This document shows, in pieces, positions 13,023 through 19,825 of a DNA stretch of 20,940 bases (position 1 is the stretch's first letter; each line of letters opens with the position of its first letter). Source of the stretch: a virus; the IMG/VR virus record IMGVR_UViG_3300045781_000164, positions 1 through 20,940 of that record; one strand, 5' to 3'. The notes beneath the pieces were generated by a model. It ran no database searches. It worked only from the letters and a program-made list of their open reading frames with translations, and was not told the DNA's origin. The position numbers and the translations under genes are program-made.

Positions 13023-13871
13023 CTACTGCTCGAACGTGGCGTCCTTGAGGTAGTGCGCCTCGGTGAGCGACTGATCGTCTATCGCCTCCAGCTTCGCGCG
13101 CCCCAGGACTTCATAGCGATGCGCCATGCCTTTCACCTTCCGCATGCGCTCGACTACGACTTCGCCATTCGGAAACTGAACTTCCTGGTAGAACTCGTCG
13201 CCCCGCAGGTCGTGAACGAGGTCCGCGATCTCCGCCATGTCGGGACCCACCGTCGCCAAGGCGAAGCCTACGGCGAGCCCCGCTCCCACTCCGATGCAGG
13301 CGGCGATCAGGCCGACGCGCCGCCCCATAGAGGGGGCCTTCTCGAACCGGTAGCGGGTCTTGATTTCGTCGGGGATCGCGACGCGGTCGCCGCCGACTCG
13401 CCGCTCGACGTGGGACTTCTCGATCGCTTGTCCGACATCGACGATCGCGCTCGTTATGTCCACGCTGTCGCGCATGAACGGCAACCATTCGCATGGGACG
13501 TCAGGCGGGAGCTCCAGGCGCAAAATGCGATCCACGAGGTCCTGAACACGGTCGATCGCGGCCTGCGTTTCCCGAGCGCGGAACTGGAAGCCGCAGACGG
13601 CCGGCACGAGGGGAGACAAACCCTTCTGCTCGAAAAGGCTAGTGTCGAAATCGATCGGAGTCTCGGGGTCGATCTCGTACAGAGTAAACTCGTGCGTCAT
13701 GCCGGGCGCGTAGATCGTCGGATCATGCCCATCAACTGGTGTAAGGCTATAGAGCATAAGCAAGCCTTCGCGGATCGTGCGGCCGGATGCAGGCAGCCGC
13801 CATCCGAATATCATTCGGAATTCGTTCTCTTCTCCGATAGTCCCATCACGTCGCCACTTAACGCTTTCCAT
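13023..13871 (-). CDS. Hypothetical protein with one membrane segment (282 aa)
   Basis: The ATG at 13871 is taken as the start. The frame is open to a TTG at 13958, which would add 29 residues (WLRADGSTYRGLASS), and this longer form cannot be excluded. The soluble N-terminal part includes EFRMIFGWRLPASGRTIREG and MTHEFTLYEIDPETPIDFD. Next comes a helical region (residues 100-150) and then a hydrophobic, Gly/Ala-rich segment RVGLIAACIGVGAGLAVGFA at about 185-208. A C-terminal domain with VHDLRGDEFYQEVQFPNGEV follows. It is not recognised. It has its own terminator and is separate from the long operon, as expected for an accessory gene. Confidence 0.65.
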   Translation of the reverse strand: MESVKWRRDGTIGEENEFRMIFGWRLPASGRTIREGLLMLYSLTPVDGHDPTIYAPGMTHEFTLYEIDPETPIDFDTSLFEQKGLSPLVPAVCGFQFRARETQAAIDRVQDLVDRILRLELPPDVPCEWLPFMRDSVDITSAIVDVGQAIEKSHVERRVGGDRVAIPDEIKTRYRFEKAPSMGRRVGLIAACIGVGAGLAVGFALATVGPDMAEIADLVHDLRGDEFYQEVQFPNGEVVVERMRKVKGMAHRYEVLGRAKLEAIDDQSLTEAHYLKDATFEQ

Positions 13872-14176
13872 TCTGATCCACCCCGTCAGTCTATTCTTGT
13901 CATTACTGCTGGCGAGCCCTCGATAGGTCGACCCGTCAGCGCGCAACCAACCACCCAATGATTATGGGCGATCGGCGATCCCGAGTGCCGATTTACCTTC
14001 CCGCTTCCTCCGGAGTTCGACCCTGTCCTTCGACCCGATTCGCTCTATCTTGCATCGAGCGTGGTCGTCCAGCCGTAAGTCATGCCGCGCACATAATGCA
14101 AGTAATGTCACCACAACGCCGCCGGGTTCCCGTTGGAGTTCGCCCGCCGGTGTCCGGTATACTGCCTTGACGAGTT

Positions 14177-14362
14177 CTACCGATTCGTCTTGTTTACACC
14201 CGAGACCTGCAGTGTCTCGATCGCCTTTTCGGCGATCTGCAAAGCAAGCCTTTTTGGGATTGTCCAAAGCTGGTCGCCGAAGGTCCGCCGAACCCACCCC
14301 TCGACCAGGGCTCGGACCAGCCCATAGCCCTCCCACGCGGAACTGCGACTTCCTGCTGCCAT
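14177..14362 (-). CDS. Small hypothetical protein, 61 aa
   Basis: The ATG at 14362 has a strong GGGAGG ribosome site 6-7 nt upstream, and a degenerate copy of the 14-bp palindrome lies at 14382-14395. The product (MAAGSRSSAWEGYGLVRALV to VNKTNR) is basic and helical with two tryptophans, and I recognise no family. In another phase the DNA stays open from here to 13962, encoding a plausible tail (VELVKAVYRTPAGELQREPG, later DLRLDDHARCKIERIGSKDR). The true gene could therefore be a longer one split by a frameshift, spanning 13962-14362. Confidence 0.45.
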   Translation of the reverse strand: MAAGSRSSAWEGYGLVRALVEGWVRRTFGDQLWTIPKRLALQIAEKAIETLQVSGVNKTNR

Positions 14363-14381
14363 AAGCGCCCTCCCGTAGCCC

Positions 14382-14395
14382 GGCAGATAACTACT
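14382..14395 (-). promoter_or_regulatory. Degenerate copy of the 14-bp palindrome
   Basis: AGTAGTTATCTGCC on the minus strand, three mismatches to the consensus, 20 bp before the small gene at 14177-14362. It is weak and may be chance, but its distance to the start matches that of the good sites. Confidence 0.25.
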
Positions 14396-14504
14396 CTATG
14401 GTGCAGTCGTGTGCAATCGTCTTCCTTGCGACGTCAAGCTGATCTTCAACAGTGCGAAATACCAAGCCATTGGAAGCTCGCGCGAAATCGCGCCGCGCGA
14501 GCGG

Positions 14505-14516
14505 CGTGGCACTACA
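14505..14516. repeat. Left copy of 12-bp direct repeat flanking the IS
   Basis: CGTGGCACTACA, identical to 16280-16291. Its 10-bp core GTGGCACTAC also occurs at 18253-18262. Confidence 0.7.
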
Positions 14517-14536
14517 TTACGTAGCGTTAGTGTGGA

Positions 14537-16195
14537 TTATGCGTTGCTGACCTGGCGCACCGTCGGCGGCAGGGCGACGCCGAGAGCGGAGAGCGCGAGG
14601 CTGGCGATGGGGCGTGGGGCGGAACGCAGCAGGAAGCGCTTGCCGTCCTGCTCGACCTCCGTTTCGGTGAGCGAATCCAGATCGGCGATGACGTCGGGCC
14701 AGGACGTGCGGGCGCTCTTGCCGGCGGCGACGAGATGGTCCTCCAGTTCCTTCTTCAGGACCAACGCCAGGAAGCTGCACGCGACGTGGCCGCGGATCGT
14801 CTCGTCGAGCTTGTGATAGATCGGTCGCGTTTCGAACAGACTTTTTGTGGTTCGGAAAGCCCGCTCCACGGTCCAGAGTTGTTTGTAGACGAGCATTGTT
14901 TGAAGCGGCGACAGGCCGGCGTTGGTGCGTAGCACGAACACCCCGTCGTATTTTGCGTCCTCTTCGATCTTGGCGCGATCGATGGCGAAGCCGTCGCCGT
15001 CGCCGTTGGCGAGGAAGCGGCGAAAGCCCTTGTTGCCGACCAGGCTCTTGTCGCCCTTCTTCAGTTGCTTCTCCAGCGCCGCGACGATGGCGGCGCGGTC
15101 GGCGGCGTCTTTCCTCATCTGATCGAGATTGCGGCAAACGACATAGCGCCGGCCGGCGGTCTCCACCGCCTTGGCTTCGTATTCGACCTCGCCCCTGGGC
15201 TTGACGAGGGTCATGGGAACGAACGGCGCGGGATCGGCGAGAACGACCTCCTGCACCAGCTTGTCGCTTCGCTCGCGCACGCCCAGCACATAGAGGAGCT
15301 TGCGCGCTTCGAGTTCGGCGATCGTCTCGGCGCTGATCATGCCGCGGTCGGCGACGATGCAAACGCGGTCGATGCGAAAGCGGCGCTGCAAGCGATCGAT
15401 CGCCGGAATCAGGCTGCTGACATCGGTCGTGTTGCCGGGCCACATCTCCGTGCATACCGGCCGGCCATCGCCGTCGAGGAGAACGGCCAGGATCATCTGG
15501 TTCAGGTCCGGCCGATGGTCTTTGGAGAAGCCGCGCCGCCCCAGCGTCTGGCCGCCCGCGCCCTCGAAATACAGGCTCGTCGTATCCATGAACACCACGT
15601 CGAGCGTGGCGAGCAGATCGCGTCGATGAGCAAACAACTCCTCCTCCAGGACATCCTTCACGCAGCGCGGCGCGAATGGCGTCGCCCCGTCCTGCTGGTC
15701 GGCGGGCAACTCCTCGCCGAGCCAGGCCATCGTTCGATAGAGGTGATGCAGATCGAGGTCCTCGACGCCGTCGATGGCGTAATCCTCGCGCCAGCGATCG
15801 GCGGCGCGATCCGACCCGCCGGCGAACAGGCGATGCAGCACGGTGAGAAACGCGGCGCGCTCCAACGAGAACTCATGACCGCGGCGGCTTGCCAGTCGCT
15901 CGATCACGTCCCGACAGCCCGTCTCCTGCCACACCCGCTCGAAGGCGAGCGCCGGCCCGATGCGCCGCGTCGAGATCGTTGCGGCCTCGCCGCGCTCCAC
16001 GGCGTCGAGCACGATGGCCTTGGCGGCGAACCGCGCGCCCGAGCGCAGCAACCGCTCCAGTTGTCCGCTCGCTTGCAGTTCGTCGATGCGCCCCAGCGTG
16101 GCGATCACCTGCTGGCGTACGGCGGCGCCTTCGCGCCGGCTTTCGACGATTTGCAAATAGGCGCGTCCGGCGGAGGTTTTCTTGCGGAAATACAT
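14537..16195 (-). CDS. IS1634-family DDE transposase
   Basis: The product from the ATG at 16195 has 552 residues (MYFRKKTSAGRAYLQIVESR), a normal length for the IS1634 group. An upstream in-frame ATG at 16234 is less likely because the conserved N-terminus begins at MYFRKK. The three acidic residues of the DDE site are visible: D204 in VVFMDTTSLYFEG, D283 in IVADRGMIS and E444 in the YKQLWTVERAFRTTKS block, the typical Y-(2)-R/E-(3)-R/K signature. There is no internal stop or frameshift, so the element could be active. The gene has no strong ribosome site. It is oriented like the phage genes. Confidence 0.92.
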   Translation of the reverse strand: MYFRKKTSAGRAYLQIVESRREGAAVRQQVIATLGRIDELQASGQLERLLRSGARFAAKAIVLDAVERGEAATISTRRIGPALAFERVWQETGCRDVIERLASRRGHEFSLERAAFLTVLHRLFAGGSDRAADRWREDYAIDGVEDLDLHHLYRTMAWLGEELPADQQDGATPFAPRCVKDVLEEELFAHRRDLLATLDVVFMDTTSLYFEGAGGQTLGRRGFSKDHRPDLNQMILAVLLDGDGRPVCTEMWPGNTTDVSSLIPAIDRLQRRFRIDRVCIVADRGMISAETIAELEARKLLYVLGVRERSDKLVQEVVLADPAPFVPMTLVKPRGEVEYEAKAVETAGRRYVVCRNLDQMRKDAADRAAIVAALEKQLKKGDKSLVGNKGFRRFLANGDGDGFAIDRAKIEEDAKYDGVFVLRTNAGLSPLQTMLVYKQLWTVERAFRTTKSLFETRPIYHKLDETIRGHVACSFLALVLKKELEDHLVAAGKSARTSWPDVIADLDSLTETEVEQDGKRFLLRSAPRPIASLALSALGVALPPTVRQVSNA

Positions 16196-16279
16196 GGCGG
16201 GAGGCCGAATCGCGCACGAATAAGTGGTACGCACACGATAACGCCTATCTCAACGTAAATCAAGCAAAATAAGTATAAA

Positions 16280-16291
16280 CGTGGCACTACA
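16280..16291. repeat. Right copy of 12-bp direct repeat flanking the IS
   Basis: CGTGGCACTACA, identical to 14505-14516. Confidence 0.7.
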
Positions 16292-16443
16292 CGAATATGC
16301 AAATTCTAGCGCCCAATCCAATCATATCAGCACGTTACCCAAGGCAACCCCTCTCCAACTGTAGAAGATCAGTCAAGGAGCTCAACGACTTCGACGCAAG
16401 AACCGGCGCGAATACGCTCACGTAGGCAAGCCGCGCACGAAGT

Positions 16444-16641
16444 TCATGATACCGATTGCGCCAGTAATCGTCCGAGGATTTGGGTAAGATGGGCGACGTT
16501 GGCGCGGATCGCACGACGATCGACTTCCGACAAGGTCGAACGCTCGATCTCGTTCCAATTCAAACGTATCGCCTCTCGGATGCCATCTATTTCGAGTTGA
16601 ATTGCGGTGCGCGTGCGCGCGTGCGAGTCCCTTGCCGCCAT
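16444..16641 (-). CDS. Small hypothetical protein, 65 aa
   Basis: The product from the ATG at 16641 is a hydrophilic helical protein (MAARDSHARTRTAIQLEIDG, then IERSTLSEVDRRAIRANVAH, then LTQILGRLLAQSVS). Its heptad-like hydrophobic spacing suggests a coiled coil or helical hairpin. The frame is open upstream to 16803, but that part is Arg/Trp/Ser-rich and crosses a terminator hairpin, so it is not used. No clear ribosome site is seen. No family is recognised. It lies 153 bp from the end of the IS. Confidence 0.45.
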   Translation of the reverse strand: MAARDSHARTRTAIQLEIDGIREAIRLNWNEIERSTLSEVDRRAIRANVAHLTQILGRLLAQSVS

Positions 16642-16752
16642 TCGCGTCACGCCCCGAAACCCAGATGCAGCAGATACACTCCCCGAATTTGTTCGGCGCC
16701 AGCCTCGGAAATTACTCACGCACGTACTGCGACGCGCCCAACTCCAAGCGGG

Positions 16753-16798
16753 AAAGCCCTGCCGCTGATCTCGGGGATGTAAGCGGCAGGGCTTTTTT
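16753..16798 (+). terminator. Strong Rho-independent terminator (plus strand)
   Basis: A 14-bp perfect stem (16753-16766 with 16782-16795, arm AAAGCCCTGCCGCT), a 15-nt loop and a run of six T at its plus-strand 3' side. The minus-strand side has only three T. No convincing plus-strand gene lies upstream, so the transcript that ends here is unidentified. It could also act weakly for the minus-strand membrane gene at 16916-17185. Confidence 0.75.
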
Positions 16799-16915
16799 CG
16801 CAAAGCGCTTTACGCGGAACGCCTTGCCGGCTCGCGCAGCAGATTAAGTGCAGGGCGAGAAGGTTAGAATTCCGACGTAGAGCGGGAGTAAGAACTAGCG
16901 CGCGCAATTCTTTTC

Positions 16916-17185
16916 TCACGGCTTAGGCGTAGCTGCCGGCGCAAGAGGGGCTGCGTTCGGAGCTGGGCTGATTGGGGATGCAACCGGTGCATGGTCCTCC
17001 GTCACCGCTCTGTGTTCGACCGTATCAGACGAATTCATCCAGCGATCCCCATACGTATAGGCTAGCCCAAGGACGACGATAACTGCAACGACTGCAGCGG
17101 CGATCCAAGAGCCTGAAAAACGACCGGCGGGGAAACGACGAGTCTTGAGGTCGTTAGTAGGACCATTTCCCTGAAGATTTGACAT
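16916..17185 (-). CDS. Small single-pass membrane protein, 89 aa
   Basis: The ATG at 17185 is preceded by AAGGAGA at 7-nt spacing. The N-terminal 26 residues are polar and basic (MSNLQGNGPTNDLKTRRFPA). A clear membrane helix WIAAAVVAVIVVLGLAYTYG spans residues 27-46. A periplasmic-looking tail rich in Pro and Ala ends in APAATPKP. The topology is N-in, C-out by the positive-inside rule. Such small anchored proteins are common in Hyphomicrobiales chromosomes, and no function is known. It looks like host-type rather than phage-type DNA. It contains a partial match to the palindrome family at 17074-17087 that may be chance. Confidence 0.7.
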   Translation of the reverse strand: MSNLQGNGPTNDLKTRRFPAGRFSGSWIAAAVVAVIVVLGLAYTYGDRWMNSSDTVEHRAVTEDHAPVASPISPAPNAAPLAPAATPKP

Positions 17186-18429
17186 TATTGTTCTCCTTAC
17201 GGTTTAGCTACGATCCGGATAGGCATAAATATCTCAAGTATTACGTATTTCTCGGCATAGACGGTCGGGAAGGCACAGCAACATGCGACCTTCCGGACCG
17301 TTCGCCAGATTGCTTGCGGCGCTCCCCTGTCTGGGCGCATCTTTCCATGAAACTTGACCGTGTTCACCTTGATGATGTTGGCGTTACAATGTTACCATTG
17401 ATACGGGCCTTTGTGAGGTCCTCGGCGCGGCGTTGATGTATTACAAGCTCGCTTCGCGGCAGCGCGACAGCCTCGGAAAATACTCAGACCCTCGCCTAGC
17501 CAAGATTTGTCTCTCTGGAAAACGAAGCAGACCGCGCGAAAAGGCGCACTGCGGAGCGCGTTCGCCCAGCCCTTAGAGCTCGATTTTAAAGGCTTCTGGG
17601 CGTCCAGAATTCGGCCGAACGCGGAAATCAGCCGTCTATTGGCCATTTTCGCGCAGATCGAGAGTTTTCGGACAGTCTGCAAGATTTTTGAGACTTCGTC
17701 TGCGAGCAAGGCCTGCCACTTTGCCGATCGCTTTGGTGATTGCCCGGGCTTTGCGTACATCATGGCGACGGCCGGCTTCGCATTGCAGGCCCATCCATCA
17801 CCATTACCTATGGGACATAAGCCAACCCTCCGAGCGCCCGTACCCGCTCGGAACGCGCGCACATATGAAGTTAGGTTCACAGTATTTGCATCCAGACTGC
17901 ACGGGAGAGCAGAAAACGGGTGCGGTACGCGATCAAAAATACCCTTACTCTTCAAAGGGGCCATAAATCCCGCACCTTGGCGTTTTCGCCCGGAAATCCG
18001 CGATTGTCAGAGTTCTTTCCTGGGCGCCAATAACGTAAAAGCCCCTTGAAATCATTAAGTTTTTCTGGGAAAATCCCGCACCTGGAGAAAGATGCGGGAG
18101 AAATTTGTTCGTCGGCTGTTCCTCGATCGGCGACTGATCTGCGAGAGAACGTCGCGACAACTTATCGGCCGCCGGGGTTCGAACGGACAATGCAAACGTG
18201 CGGCTATCGGGCTCGCCTCTGTGACGGGCTCATGGCGACCGTAGGTCCTCCGGTGGCACTACGTTCCCTTTTGCGCTGCGCCCGGGGTGCTGCCCAGGCT
18301 GCGCGCCCCGCGTCTTAGGGGATGCGTATTTTCCGACCCTATCGCAGCGCCACGAAATCACTCAAAGCTACTTCCGGTATCTATCAAATCTAGGTCCGGC
18401 GAAACCACGTTCGCATAGGGGGCACAGCC
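17186..18429. other. 1.2-kb stretch with no gene I can support
   Basis: Two long frames lie here antisense to each other: 17392-17964 on the minus strand (190 codons) and 17507-18049 on the plus strand (180 codons). Neither has a ribosome site, recognised motif or neighbour coupling. Both have odd composition, and at most one can be real. The region also has a 13-bp direct repeat, AAATCCCGCACCT, at 17965-17977 and 18071-18083, with an inverted partial copy near 18091. A 10-bp match to the IS-flanking repeat lies at 18253. It looks like decayed mobile or repeat DNA. Confidence 0.4.
18253..18262. repeat. Third copy of GTGGCACTAC core
   Basis: This exact 10-bp match to the core of the direct repeat flanking the IS lies about 2 kb to its right. 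It may be a preferred target, a remnant of another element end, or chance. Confidence 0.35.
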
Positions 18430-18633
18430 TTGAGACAATATCGGCTTTACGAGCTCGACTACCGGAGCCGCGTTTTCAAACCGGCTATCTGGATCGATGC
18501 GGACAATGACAGTATGGCGACCGAGGTGGCGACCGCTCTTCTAGATGAGCGGGCTATAGAAATATGGGAGGGGCGTCGAATTGTTTCCTGCCTCAAACCG
18601 GATAAGCGGAAACGCGTGAGCGTCGCAAATTAG
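18430..18633 (+). CDS. Small hypothetical protein, 67 aa
   Basis: The TTG at 18430 follows an AGGGGG ribosome site, and no earlier ATG exists in frame. The product starts MRQYRLYELDYRSRVFKPAI and continues WIDADNDSMATEVATALLDE, then IEIWEGRRIVSCL. This beta-hairpin, helix and strand pattern, with a short xYRLYxLD start and an ALLDE helix, resembles a family of very small proteins common and uncharacterised in Hyphomicrobiales. It is the only convincing plus-strand gene inside the element and looks host-like. No partner genes are adjacent. Confidence 0.65.
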   Translation: MRQYRLYELDYRSRVFKPAIWIDADNDSMATEVATALLDERAIEIWEGRRIVSCLKPDKRKRVSVAN

Positions 18634-18866
18634 CGCCTGCGGATTGCGATTTGGTCGGATGTGTTACGGAACCGCTAATTCCTAAGAGTCTAATATAACT
18701 TCGACGCAAATTGGCAGCTGCTTACGGCCTGCTTTTGGACGCCCCCTAACCGCACATCTGGGACATTGCCCGCCGCGCGCCGAGCGTCGAGATGTAATCA
18801 CTTATCGCACGGTGCGTCGGAAGGAACCAAGCGCTTGGGCCTCCACGACTGAACGTTCCCGGCTCC

Positions 18867-19204
18867 TCAAGTTGGGCCCCCAATCGAGAACAGATCGCCG
18901 ACCTCGCCCGTCGCGCCGACCTTCGCAGCGGCCTGCATGGCGAGCTTCCTTGCGTTCGCCGCCTTTATGTAGTGGTGGGCCATGCCGGGGTCCGTCCAAC
19001 CGAGATGCAGCTGCGGGACGAGCCGGCCGGCTCCGAGCTTCCGGCGCTTCCGGCCCTCGAAGAATTTCGCCCCGAGCAAGTCGCGGTCGGCCTCCTGGAT
19101 GCCGAGCCTGAGTGCGTCGGCCAGCCTGCGCGCCCGGCAGTCCCGGCGTCTTCCTTGCCGTCGAGTTTCGACTTGGGGAAGACGAAGCGGTAGATTTTCA
19201 TGGA
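18867..19204 (-). pseudogene. Frameshifted gene next to the attachment site
   Basis: The ATG at 19204 has GGAG 5 nt upstream and gives a believable N-terminus (MKIYRFVFPKSKLDGKED). Around 19130-19150 the coding sense moves to another phase (RRLADALRLGIQEADRDLLG, then GRLVPQLHLGWTDPGMAHHY, then AARKLAM-like and GDLFSIGGPT), ending at 18867. The second half has a coherent amphipathic composition, while the first phase turns into Arg/Ser/Trp-rich nonsense, so a single indel or a programmed shift joins them. The full product would be about 112 residues, with no recognised family. The gene has a TTGACC promoter and a palindrome just upstream, which marks it as part of the phage regulon. Confidence 0.55.
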
Positions 19205-19245
19205 GGCTCCATGTTATTCGCTGCACTGTCCCCATTGAGTTTTCG

Positions 19246-19259
19246 TGCAGATAACTTCA
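19246..19259 (-). promoter_or_regulatory. 14-bp palindrome, operator-like site 11
   Basis: TGAAGTTATCTGCA on the minus strand, full consensus match, 42 bp before the ATG at 19204. Its first base is the last base of a predicted -10 box. Confidence 0.7.
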
Positions 19260-19285
19260 TTTTATCGCTTGGGGAGTGTGGTCAA
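19259..19285 (-). promoter_or_regulatory. Predicted promoter overlapping an operator
   Basis: A -35 box TTGACC (19280-19285) and a -10 box TAAAAT (19259-19264) are separated by 15 bp, slightly short. The palindrome starts within the -10 box and would cover the transcription start. It drives the frameshifted gene at 18867-19204. Confidence 0.5.
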
Positions 19286-19419
19286 TCCCAATTCGACCGC
19301 CTCTTCGTGTTTTTGTCGAGTCTGCACTGTAACGTCACCCTACTGCACACGGATTGCATTTTAAACCTGCGTGCCGCGTGCATGCTCTCGGTGGGCGCCC
19401 TCGGGGCGCTGGCGGGACG

Positions 19420-19441
19420 GTCCCACCAGAAGTCCCACCAG
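19420..19441. repeat. Tandem 10-bp direct repeats near the attachment site
   Basis: GTCCCACCAG occurs at 19420-19429 and again at 19432-19441, a 12-bp period, 63 bp from the tRNA fragment. Direct repeats at this distance are typical of integrase arm-binding sites, which is the proposed role. Confidence 0.45.
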
Positions 19442-19503
19442 TGCAGTTCGTACGCCACGCAACCATCTGATCTTGCTGCGGACGCGGTCCTGCGTGCCTA
19501 GCG

Positions 19504-19548
19504 TTCCTAAACCTGGGGTCAGGGGTTCGATTCCCTTCCGGGACGCCA
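19504..19548 (+). other. Attachment site: 3' fragment of tRNA-Arg(CCT)
   Basis: The 45 nt read as tRNA positions 32-76: anticodon loop TTCCTAA (anticodon CCT), the 3' side of the anticodon stem ACCTG, variable loop GGGTC, T arm AGGGG-TTCGATT-CCCTT, acceptor strand CCGGGAC, discriminator G and encoded CCA. The sequence before 19504 cannot pair with ACCTG, and no D arm or 5' acceptor GTCCCGG is present, so this is not a complete gene. Identity starting exactly at the anticodon loop is the classic end of a tyrosine-integrase element in a tRNA gene. Orientation puts the island to the left and chromosome to the right. Confidence 0.85.
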
Positions 19549-19670
19549 TTTTCCAGCGGTTTTTCCCCACGGCCCCGATGAGCGTTTCGCTGCGGAGAAT
19601 CGGCGCGTTGTTCAGCGCCGAGTTTCCCGGACGTCGCGTCTCTCGTCGGCTTCGTCTTCCTGACGCGCCC

Positions 19671-19698
19671 CGCGCCGTTGGGGAAGCCGAACGGCGCG
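19671..19698. repeat. Inverted repeat (9-bp stem) upstream of ndh
   Basis: CGCGCCGTT at 19671-19679 pairs with AACGGCGCG at 19690-19698 around a 10-nt loop. There is no T tract, so it is not a standard terminator. It lies in the 277-bp gap between the tRNA fragment and ndh and may be a regulatory hairpin or operator. Confidence 0.4.
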
Positions 19699-19825
19699 AT
19701 TTGAGCCGAGGCTCGGTCCCCGGCGCTTGAAGTTGCCGGCGGCCATCGCACGTTCTACTTTCGTTTAGATACCGGCCTCAACGTATCGCCAGATGGCGGC
19801 GTAGTGCCGGTGAATCGGGGGCTGA

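Larger units (their letters stand above)
14505..16291 (-). mobile_element. IS1634-family insertion sequence
   Basis: A single transposase gene is flanked by a 12-bp direct repeat, CGTGGCACTACA, at 14505-14516 and 16280-16291. The IS1634/IS1549 group is known for variable, sometimes long, target duplications, so this repeat may be the target-site duplication. I could not find convincing terminal inverted repeats, so the exact ends are uncertain. It lies in the sparse 13-19 kb part of the island. Confidence 0.75.

Noticed and set aside
15065-16258. 397-codon plus-strand frame
   Set aside because: Antisense shadow of the IS transposase, which has the full DDE signature on the other strand.
17074-17087. 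TGCAGTTATCGTCG, a match to the better half of the palindrome
   Set aside because: The second half has two mismatches, and it lies inside a membrane-helix coding run (Ala/Val codons). An 8-bp half-site is expected about once in this window by chance, so it is not counted as a site.
18162-18186. GGGGTTCGAAC resembling a tRNA T arm
   Set aside because: The flanking bases do not form the T stem on either strand, and no acceptor or anticodon stem is nearby.
19361-19751. Two minus-strand frames (69 and 138 codons) across the tRNA fragment
   Set aside because: Their recognisable part is the antisense translation of tRNA sequence, a common false protein call.
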